DNA of 64,000 bases from Gnetum montanum (Eukaryota; Streptophyta; Gnetopsida; Gnetales; Gnetaceae): the NCBI GenBank assembly GCA_015680685.1, contig MNCI01000596.1, forward strand, positions 539,559-603,558, given 5' to 3'. Position numbers and translations under genes: made by a program. A model generated the notes under the pieces. The model saw nothing but the letters and a program-made list of their open reading frames with translations. It was not told the DNA's origin and ran no database searches. Position 1 is the stretch's first letter. Every line of letters begins with the position of its first letter. This document shows positions 55,301 through 64,000 of the stretch, piece after piece.

Positions 55301-55399
55301 ATCATGATTGATCGGTATATAGATAGTTCATCATCACTTCTGCAAGCTTGTCATTGCAATTGTTATTTCCTAAGTTTTCTTAAATGTTCAACAATTGCC

Positions 55400-57040
55400 C
55401 TCAATGTTGAAACATTCTAGGCTAGATAGATTCTGCCATTACCACCAATTACCCAAGCACAACACTGATTTTTGCATGGCTCTACAGGATGACATACAAT
55501 GAATGATTAACAAAGGCGAGTTGGTACTCAATGCTACCAACCCTAGTCAGGATCCTTTAAACATAGATGACACAAGGTATGTTATCAATGCCATTAGTAT
55601 TGATGACAACCTAGAGCCAGTGTAGCAACCAGTCATGATCCATATGTCCTTTAGCAATGCAGGGGCCCCCTCGGCCTCCTTGAGTTTGAGGCCCCTTTTC
55701 ATCATTAAAGTGCCACCTCGGGCATCCACAACATCCTTCGTGGTCATGGTGTCACAGCATGTCATGGTAGCAATAGTTTAGCTAGCCTTTGTCATTAGGG
55801 TGTCGCAACATGTTGACCCCTCATCTACTAAAGTCCAGTAGTGGGTAATGTGTCAATCCCTTCCCGCCAAAGAGCTAATCCTATTGGAAACACCAACAAA
55901 ACATCTAGGTGGCAACTTGAGAGGCCCAACGAATGTCTCAGGAACATGATGATGAAACAACATCAAGAGCAAAGAGCACTTGATCTACTAAAGCCAGTAC
56001 CCCTTTCCACTATCCCCATGGCCAAGGCATCTGAAAAGGCCATAAGTAGCAAACCACAACCAAGTACTAAGGCTCCCAAACAAGCCAAACAAACCAAGCC
56101 CAAGTCTCCTCTGCAAGAGATCTATCTCTTAGGCCACATGGAGGAGGTCAAGGCCAAAAAAATGGTGAACAATGGCAAGGGCTTCCTAGATGCATTAGCT
56201 TAGGTTAAGTAGGTGCTAAAGTAGAAAAAAAAAACAATGTTGAACCTATATGACCTTATTATCACGTAGTATGCCCACTACGAAGTGTTAGTTTGGATGT
56301 TGACCTCCATTCCTGTCACGAAGGACATCCTAGCAAATGAGCATTCCATCCACATTGTGATGTTGCCTCCCACATTGCAGGAATCAAGCTTAACACCCCT
56401 GGCATTTCATTACAAGGTGATTAAGGTCAACCCTAAAAAGGATCAAGTCATCACAGTGCCCATGTTCATCACAATACGTGTCAAGCAATGTAAAATTCGG
56501 AGAGTGTACATTGATGATGAGGTGGCAACAAACGTCATCCCATACACTATCATTGACAAACCAGGCCTTGTAGAGCAGATCAAATAGACAAAAACCACGT
56601 GTCTAAAATCCTTCAATGGGTCACGTGTCATTGTAAAGGGAACTATCATGATAGCCTCTGTGGTAGGGGAAGAATTCCCAACTACTACTAAATTCATAGT
56701 TGTAGAGGAAATGCCAAGCTTTAACTTGATATTGGGTAGGCCTTGGTTGGTCAAATTACTAGCCGTCTCCTCTCTCATCCACCAAGAAATCCACCTTCTA
56801 TATGAAGATGGTGAGGTTATTATCCATGGTGATAAGGTAGCCCCTCTAGCCATTAAATACATAGACATGGAGCAAGGATCATAGGTGGAGTTCCATGATG
56901 ATGCATCTGCAGTAAAGGACAAGGAAAAAACACGTGAGGCAAACCCACTCAAAAGGATAAAAGAAGTTAACGACCTCTTGGAGAATGCTTTGTGGGTTGA
57001 GTTACCCTTCAACATTGTAAGTGAAGGTCAAGTAGACTAT
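55400..57040 (+). pseudogene. gag end and protease of a Tat/Ogre-like Ty3/gypsy element (J)
   Basis: Opens near 55434-55475 with C-H-Y-H...H-N-T-D-F-C, a zinc knuckle of the C-x-x-H type common in Tat-lineage gag, then A-L-Q-D-D-I-Q-x-M-I-N-K-G-E-L. Open stretches 55841-56203 and 56285-56587 lead into the protease: L-A-F-H-Y-K-V-I-K-V-N, then V-Y-I-D-D-E-V-A-T-N-V-I-P-Y (near 56510), where D-G-G or D-S-G would be expected. N-L-I-L-G-R-P-W-L follows near 56730. The domain order and final motif support protease; the active site is damaged. Coding ends near 57040, before any RT. Confidence 0.65.
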
Positions 57041-57407
57041 TGCATAGTATAGTCTAGGCCCTACACATCCCCTAATCCACACCAGATTAGGAAGTAACTG
57101 CATGACTAAGGTACCCCCCTTAGCCTGAAATGCACCAAGTGCCTACCTGCCCTCACTTCTACACATCATGCATTTTATGTTTTTTTTCCTTACATTGCAT
57201 TTGTTTACGCATTTATATTTAGCTTGATTGTTTAGATTGTGTATTATTTTGCTTTGTTTACACATTTATTTGCTTTGTTTATGTATTCTACTTAGTTTAC
57301 ACATTTGCTCATTTAGTTTACCCTTTAGCAGTTATTATCTTATGCACAAAAACCTCAAAATACATAAAAATACAAAAAGCCAAAATCACAAAAAAAAAAG
57401 CATTATG
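57041..57407. other. T-rich noncoding stretch after fragment J
   Basis: Contains several TTTACACATTTG/TTTACGCATTTA words (57205-57320). By position it could be the noncoding region that follows protease in Ogre-type elements, which is known to include an intron, but nothing here proves that. Confidence 0.3.
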
Positions 57408-57625
57408 TGACCCACCATGGCCCTAAACTAGCACCTCGTGGTCCAAAATGGCCTTAAACTACCACCATTAATCCTTCTGCTATGGCCTAAAATGGCCCTA
57501 AACTAGCAATATACATAGCTTGAAATGATCTGAAACTATCATCATGGCTCGAAATGACCTTAAACTAGTGTTGGCCCTCCTGTTATGGCCTAAAACTAGC
57601 ATGGAGCTCACAATGGCCTAGTTAC
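57408..57625. repeat. Degenerate minisatellite (ATGGCCcTAAACTAgCa)
   Basis: About seven loosely spaced copies of ATGGCCCTAAACTAGCA and variants (57417, 57448, 57491, 57521, 57551, 57580, 57610), separated by 10-20 variable bases. Lies between the oppositely oriented fragments J and I. Confidence 0.7.
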
Positions 57626-57832
57626 ACCATCATCACATAGACTTAACTTAGCATATTTAGCATATGAACTCATTGCATGATAGTTATAGCAAGTGCATAG
57701 CAAATAAACATAAAACACAAAAAAAATTTGCACATTACACATGTAGCAATTACATGCATTTGGGGTTGCTAAGGCAAGGTTCCTCATGAGCTCATAATAT
57801 CTATCATGTCTTTTATGAGTATCCTCGGACAT

Positions 57833-59208
57833 CTACTTGTACTGGATACATTCAACCTTTAGCAGTTGGTCCAATAGTTTTGAAGGTTTAAGGGGTAGTA
57901 GGGTATACTTTGAGTGATTCTTGTGCTCAAAGTTGGGCCTTGGTGTAGCTTGCACCATGTTCGTCGATGATGTAGGTTGGTTGGTTACTGTGCTAGGGTT
58001 GGCAGTTGTGTTGTTGGGTAGGGCCTTGGGTGGTCTAGTCATCTGCCTCAAGTTAGTCATTTTGGCCTTTTTTTTGCCACAGTTGTAGTTTGCTTACCCT
58101 TGTCTTTGTCCTTCTTGGCATGTAAGTTTTTATAGGCCACATAGGCTAGATTCTTGCTAGCTTTCACCATGTCCTGTATGCTCTTAGTTTGGGAAAAGGC
58201 TTGGCTCAGGGACTGCGGGGCCAAGTAGTATAGTTTTGACTTGATAAAGTTATTAACTACATCCTTGAAGATGGCCAGGAGATGTGTCTTAGCTATTCGC
58301 TCACAGATTTGATTTAGTGAGGTGCTCCAGTGTTGGATAAATTTCTGCATGAGCTCTAAATGACCTTGCTTGATTTAAATGAGTTGGTCAAGGGTGGTTG
58401 TAGTCTTCAAGTTGTACTTGAAGCACATGATGAACTGACTTAATAGATCCTCCAAAGAGGAGATAGATCTGCGAGGTACTGCATGGTACCAGTCAAGCAC
58501 CTTGTTGGTGAGTGACATGGTGAAAACACGTATGATGGCATGTGGCCATGCTTGTAGTAGTAGGAACTTAGACTTAAATGTCACAAGGCAGGCATTAGGG
58601 TCCCCTTCATCGTTGTACTTGGTGAAGTGGGGCAATGGGATCCTAGTTGGGAGAGTTAGTGGTGGAACATCAGGACTTATGGGATCATCTTGGTAGTAGT
58701 CCACCACATGAACTATTTTGGAGGAGGTGGCCTCGATCTACTTAACCTCTTGTATTAGGGTTTTAATTAGCTAGAATGCCTGATCTAAGCCTTGGGATGT
58801 AGCAGCAGGCTGCACTAGTTGTGTTACTCACTATGCCAATTGTATGACCCACAACTTGGCTACAGATTGTGGGACCACGCAAGGGGCTTGCTATTCATGT
58901 TGTGCTATGGGTAGAGTGTCCAGAGTAGGCCATGTGTGTGTGGGTTGAAACATTGCCAAATGTGCAGATAAAATAGGTAGGACATAAGGTGCCTGCGTTG
59001 TTTGGGCTTGGGAGACATGGATCATGTGAACAAAAGGCTGAGTAGGCATGATTACTACTAGTAGGGATGATTGGGTGGGTTGTGACATTTCCACGAAGGG
59101 CAAGTTAACAAGAGGGAGTGCATCTTGACATGTAGGTTGCATTTGGTGCATTGCTATAATAGGTGTTGACCTGGAAGGTGATGCTGAGGCTATAATTGTC
59201 TCAAGCAA
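57833..59208 (-). pseudogene. gag of a Tat-like Ty3/gypsy element (I)
   Basis: Minus strand. The capsid-type gag domain is well kept in the open stretch 58707-58375: P-L-P-H-F-T-K-Y-N-D-E-G-D-P, then L-D-W-Y-H-A-V-P-R-R-S-I-S-S-L-E-D-L. The next stretch (58350-58057) holds W-x-x-S-L-N-Q-I-C and a Lys-rich tail. After that Y-T-L-L-P-L-K-P-S-K-L-L-D-Q-L (near 57890) corresponds to the conserved segment before the zinc knuckle in this lineage. The N-terminal 105 codons (from 59208) are Pro/Thr/Gln-rich. Frames are broken at least three times. Confidence 0.75.
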
Positions 59209-59252
59209 GACAGGTGGATAGATTACGAGAGGGTCAAACTAGGGGTTGTCTA

Positions 59253-59702
59253 CTAGAAGGAGGTGTGGAATGAGTCCTCGTGCTTGGAATGAGCTTCAAA
59301 CTCATCTTGCTCTTCTTGTAGGAGTTCCTTGTAGTTCTTTCCTACTTTATGCTCACCTGTTCGGATGAGTTGGGCTACAATCCACCAGTAGGGTTCGGTA
59401 AGTAGGATGAAGTCAACAGAGGAGGCAATATATTCCCATCCATTTTGGTGGACTAGCTCATAACCTCGTTTCACTTTCACATCGAAGTGATCTACAAATA
59501 GGCCTGCTTGGATCTTTGTGCAGATGAAGTTGTACTGTTCATCATTCAGTGCAGTATACTCAGGGTGTTGGCCACGCAACCTAAGGGACTACCTTGGCTC
59601 TACCATGGTAGGACTTGTAGGATGGTCAATCCTATTTTCTTGTTGGGTGGTTAGGACAATGGGTGTGCTTGGAACTGATACTGAAGGTTGTTCAAAATTC
59701 AT
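59253..59702 (-). pseudogene. ORF upstream of gag in element I
   Basis: ATG at 59702 opens M-N-F-E-Q-P-S-V-S-V; one stop near 59580 divides an otherwise open 150-codon frame. The rest, with C-T-K-I-Q-A-G-L-F-V-D-H-F-D and K-N-Y-K-E-L-L-Q-E-E-Q-D-E-F, is acidic and soluble-looking. It sits between LTR and gag, where Ogre-type elements have an extra ORF of unknown function; it may equally be the gag N-terminus. Confidence 0.45.
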
Positions 59703-59944
59703 GGTGGTGATTGAAAGTTGCAAAAAAAAATGGCTAAGTTTGAAAATTGCAGAAAGCAGCTAACTCTACAAAAATGGCTAACTCTAAAGATTGCAAAAAA
59801 ATGGCTAAGTCTAGAGACTATGCCCTTTACATTAAGGGCAAACTACACTCTCTACTAAGAGCCTAGAATTTAGCTAAGTGTAGGAATGGATACTTTGAAG
59901 TTGTTATGTGAGGTTCCAGGGGAACCGACGATGGGGTCCAGTTT

Positions 59945-61680
59945 ACATTAATCGGTTAGTAGACAATGCCTGTGTTGACCTAAGATCTAGCTATTGTTGA
60001 ACATGGCAAGTCCATAGGGGTAATGGATCTACACTAGCTTGAAGCTAGCAATAGTGACATAGAGAGCATGCAAAACAACCACCAATGAAGTTTGAAAGAG
60101 GGAAATGGATTGGCCCTCCTTCTAGCGTTAGAAAACTATAGCAATTAAAAATGTCAGTGGTTGGAACATCGAGGGGTTCTTGGATGCATAGCTTAACCCC
60201 ACGTCTGTGTGAGGGCTAGCTAGAGGTAAAGACAGGATGCCCGAAATGATCTTATCAATCGAATAGGGACTTACAAAATGCAAATGCCGAACAATGCTAA
60301 GTGTTGAGTGGTGTTCATAGTGTTAATGGTGTGAATAGGGATAAGATAGTCAAAGGTTTTTGTCAAAAAACAAAGGTGTCAACATATGGGTATGCATGAA
60401 AATAGCAGAAAATATAAGTAAAAATGCTAAAAATACACAGAAAGAGAGTGAGAGAGAACAGAACACCACCCCAACTAGGGTTGAGCATAGTTAACTCTAG
60501 AAGGGATGAGAAGGTATGTGGTGCACAATAGGTGTAGTGGATAGTGTAGTCATAATCTTGGGTGTGCTTGGCCATGAAGACTAATATTGTGCTATAGTGT
60601 TTATGCTTGTTTGGTTGGCTACCGCAGTGTGCAATGGGCTTCAGTGTCCTACGAAGAGCTATGATGCTGTGCAACCTTGCCAAATGCTAATCCAAAATTT
60701 GTCAATGCCTTGACTTGTCAAAATGCCAAATGTGCTTCAAATATTGCCAACGTTCAAATTTGCCAACACTTAAAATGTCAAGAGCTGGGGTATTTATAGG
60801 CCTAGGGTTAGTGTGAAATGCAAATCGACTGCCACATGGCAGTGGAACGGTTGGTACTATGCTGCACCCAATTATGTTCTCCACTAAGGCTAGTGGTGTT
60901 GTGCTCTACTCTACTTTGACGGACTCTACAAAACTACAAGGCTATGACTATTTTGCAAACTACATGTTCATGTGCCGAGAAGATTGCAATGTATCTAAAA
61001 AAATGCAAAAAATGCAACTTTGGATACTACAGTTTAAGACTACGTTATCCACTGTCTTGAGTGGGGTTGAGCATAGTTACAATTTGGGGTCAAAAAGGGG
61101 TACAAAAAAGATGCATTTTTGCTAACTACGCTTGATGGAAGTGTGTTGGAGCCAAGTTGAATGCCAATGCTACTTTGTAGAGGCCTTGAAAGGTTGTTCT
61201 GGTTTACTACACTCAATTATGCTCTGGACTAGGGGAGAGTGTAGTCCAATACTTAGAAAATTTTTGTAGAAAATGGTTGTGTGCTGAATACGCTCTCCAT
61301 AAGAGGCTGACTATGCTTCCAACTGGGGTCAAACATAGTCTCAACACTTAGAAAAAACTGCAGTGGTTGGCTTAACACTTAGAAAATTTTGCAAAACTGG
61401 CCTTTGTGTTAACTACACTTTTTACTAAGCTAACTACGCTTTGGGGCAGTGGAGAGCATAATTCCAACACTTAAAAAAAAATTTGCAGCTTCTTGTTTCA
61501 TGATGACACTTAGAAAAAATTGCCAAAAAAATTAGTTTTTGAGTTGACTACGCTCTTCACTAGGTTGAGTATGCTCTGGGGTAGTGGAGAGCATAGTCCT
61601 AGCATTTAGAAAAATTTGTTTCATGTTAACACTTAGACAAATTTGCAGTCGAGACACCATAGCCCAAATTTGGTGGTGTT
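59945..61680 (-). repeat. Probable 5' LTR of element I
   Basis: A TATA box (minus-strand CCTATAAATA, 60791-60800) stands between an AT-moderate transcribed part (left) and a long U3 (right). The U3, about 60840-61660, is built of repeated units with ACTACGCTC, GGTTGAGTATGCTC, GGAGAGCATAGTCC and ACACTTAGAAAAA words. LTR ends are not clear and no matching LTR is in the window. A possible primer site TGGACCCCATCGTC (minus strand, 59927-59940) does not fit a tRNA I can name. Confidence 0.4.
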
Positions 61681-61682
61681 TT

Positions 61683-64000
61683 AAATGGTTCTTTGACATA
61701 CCTAAAAACGATTGTTCAAGATAACAGAAAATGATTTTTTGAAAAATTAGAAAAAAGTTCTTTGAAATGGCTCTTTGAGATACTAGAAAATGGTTATTCA
61801 AAATACTATAAAAATGTTATTCAAGATATCAAAAAATAGTTCTTTGAAATAACATAAAATTATTCTTTGACATATTAGAAATGATTTTTTAAGATATCAT
61901 AAAAATATTATTTGAGTTAATAAAAAATAGTTCTTCAAGATAATAGAAAATGATTATTATATATACTAAAAAATGGTTTTATGATATTGTAGAAAAAAAA
62001 TTTCTTAAAGATATTGGAAAAAATTCCTAAACATATTAGAAAAAGGTTTTTCAAAATAAAAGAAAATATTTCTTTGAGATATTAGAGAAATGCTATTTGA
62101 AATACCATATAATAGTTTTTGAAGATATCAGAAAAATTGTTCTTTAAGATACCATAAAAAAGTTCTTCAAAATTCTTGCAAAAGGTTTTTTAAGATACTA
62201 GCAAATGATTCTTTAGGATAATAGAAAAACGTTTTTCGAGATAACAGAAAAATGTTTTTTGAGATACTACAAAAAAAAATTCTTTAACATATTACCAAAA
62301 ATGGTTCTTTGAAATACAAGAAACAGTTCTCTAAGATACTAAAAAATAATTCTTCAAAGATACCATAAATGATTGTTTGGAGATACCAGAAAAAGGTTAT
62401 TTAAAATACTAAAAAATCATTCTTCAAGATTTTAGAAAAATGTGCTTTTAAATATGAGAAAATGGTTTTTCAAGATCCCACAAAGAAGTATTTCAAGATA
62501 CTATAAAAAAGATTAATTAAGATATCAAAAAAATAATTTTTTAAGATACTTTAAAATGGTTTTTCGAGATACCAAAACAAAGTTGTTAAAGATACTAGAA
62601 AATAATAGTTTAAGATGCTAGGAAATGGTTCTTTAAGATACCAAAAAATAATTTTTCAAAATATCATGAAATGATTCTTTGAAATACTAGAAAATGATTT
62701 TTTGACATACTAGAAAATGATTTTGTGATATATCAAAAAATAGTTTTTTAAGATATTAGAAAAAGTTTTTTCGAGATATTAGAAAATAGTTTTTTGAGAT
62801 ATAATAAATGATTCTTAAAGATACAAGAAATCAGTTTTTCAAGATACTGAAAAATGTTTCTTTAAAATATCAGAGAAATGTTCTTCAAAATACCAGAAAA
62901 TGGTTCTTAGATATATTAGAAAATAGTCTTTTGAGATAGTAGAAAATGGTTCTTTGAGATACCACAAAAAAGTTTTCTGAGATACTAGAAAATGGTTTCT
63001 CGAGATACAAGAAAATGATTATTTGAGATACCAGAAAAAAATTCTTTAAGATAATAAAAAAATATTATTTGGGATACTATAAAATGGTTCTTCAAAATAC
63101 TAATAAATAGTTCTCTAAGATACTAAAAAAGGATTCTTCAAAATATCATAAAAAAGTTCTTTTGAGATACCAGAAAATAGTTATTTAAGATATTAGAAAA
63201 AAGTTCTTTGAAATATCATAAAAGTTTCATGATACCATAAAAAGGTTTTTCGAAATAACAAAAAATGGTTATTTGAGATACTAAAAAATGATTTTTGTAG
63301 ATACCAGAAAATAGTTTTTTGAGATATTAGAAAATACTTTTTTGAATTACAAAAAAAAATAGTTTTTTGAAATATTAGAAAAAGTTTTTTCGACATACCG
63401 AAAAAAGGTTATTCAAGATAATAGGAAAAAGTTATTCAAAATATTAGAAAATGGTTTTTTCAGATACCAAAAAATAGGTTTTTCAACATATGAGTAAAAG
63501 ATTTTTCGAGATATCAGAAAAGAGTCTTTCGAAATACTAGAAAATAATTTTCAAGATACTAAAAAAAAGTTCTTCGAGATATTAGGAAAAGGCTCTTTGG
63601 GATATAAGAAAAATGGTTCTTTGACTTAATAGAAAAATGATTTTTTGAGATACTAAAATGGTTTTTCAAGATATCATAAAAAAAATTTCTCAAGATATTA
63701 GAAAATGGTTATTCAAGATATCAAGAAAAAGTTCTTAGATATACTCAAAAATGGATTTTTACGATACTAAAAAATGATTCTTCAAGATAATAGAAAATGG
63801 TTTTTGAGATACAAGAAAATGGTTCTTCAATTTACCAAAAAATGAATTTTTGATATATTAGAAAATGATTCTTCGAAAATACTAAAAAACGTTCATTGAG
63901 ATGCTAGAGAATGATTCTTCAAAATATTAGAAAATGGTTTGTAGAGATACTAGAAAATAATTCTTTAAGATATTAGAAAATAATTTTTTGAGATACCAGA
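61683..64000. repeat. 23-bp satellite-like tandem array, runs off the window
   Basis: Roughly 100 tandem units with consensus TTCTTTGAGATACTAGAAAA plus TGG; unit length is mostly 23 bp with occasional 22-25 bp variants. For example, successive units from 62944 on keep the 23-bp step. Units differ from each other at many positions, mostly in the TTCTTTG part. ORFs inside it are by-products of the repeat. The right end is outside the window. Confidence 0.95.

Noticed and set aside
56443-57015. 190-codon minus-strand ORF
   Set aside because: It is antisense to the protease region of fragment J, which has recognisable motifs on the + strand.
63193-63396. Phe/Ser-rich ORFs in the right-hand array, also 61532-61801
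   Set aside because: A 23-bp unit read in all three phases yields such repeats automatically; no independent evidence of coding.
61683-64000. CRISPR-like array
   Set aside because: Units are contiguous 23-bp repeats without distinct spacers, in plant DNA.
1-64000. Host protein genes, tRNA genes or rRNA genes in working order
   Set aside because: No intact coding frame of recognisable family, no tRNA cloverleaf noticed; the only cellular-gene matches (CCR4-like and 5S-like) are broken and lie inside element G.

Overview
The window looks like heterochromatic, gene-poor nuclear DNA of a seed plant with a large, old, heavily methylated genome. It is AT-rich and no intact protein gene longer than about 190 codons is visible. 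Nearly all of it can be read as decayed LTR retrotransposons inserted into one another, plus one captured host-gene copy and a tandem-repeat array running off the right edge. Homologous copies differ mostly by C/T and G/A transitions, as expected for long-term cytosine methylation and deamination. The species cannot be named from the sequence.

Layout. 1-2866: 3' part of an Athila-type Ty3/gypsy element on the + strand (copy A) ending in its 3' LTR. 2867-2913: a 47-bp stub of a different LTR family. 2914-13862: a long minus-strand Athila copy (C) with 5' LTR, PBS, gag, protease, RT, RNase H, integrase, a spacer and a broken third ORF. 13863-17117: gag, primer site and 5' flank of a minus-strand chromovirus-like element (D). 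17118-30165: a structurally complete Athila element (B) with 895/894-bp LTRs, matching ACCAA target duplications, a tRNA-Asp-type PBS, all pol domains, a 2-kb spacer and a third ORF; a 436-N assembly gap lies in its gag. 33029-52549: a minus-strand Ty1/copia, SIRE-like element (E: two LTRs, gag, a second ORF, no pol seen), split by two later insertions: an LTR element carrying an intronless CCR4-like deadenylase copy (G, 37396-43284) and a Ty3/gypsy chromovirus-like element (H, 44799-51496, target duplication AGCTT). 52550 to about 55300: 3' part of a fourth Athila copy (F, minus) sitting in the E 5' LTR. About 55400-57040: Tat/Ogre-like gag end and protease (J, plus). 57408-57625: a minisatellite. 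57833 to about 61680: 5' half of a minus-strand Tat-like element (I). About 61683-64000: roughly 100 copies of a 23-bp tandem repeat.

How the parts work together. In the Athila family gag-pol supplies particle, protease, RT/RNase H and integrase, while the third ORF encodes a conserved plant transposon-protein domain followed by a long coiled coil, not an obvious membrane protein. Two diverged copies (B and C) share, about 450-470 bp upstream of the third-ORF ATG, a block that resembles the LTR U3 (short palindromic repeats, then a TATA-like box); it is a candidate internal promoter. The U3 regions of several families here carry arrays of short palindromes or inverted half-sites whose sequence is family-specific. 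The other notable content is the CCR4-like gene copy carried between LTRs, a 5S-rRNA-derived segment in the same element, and the 23-bp satellite next to a Tat-like LTR.
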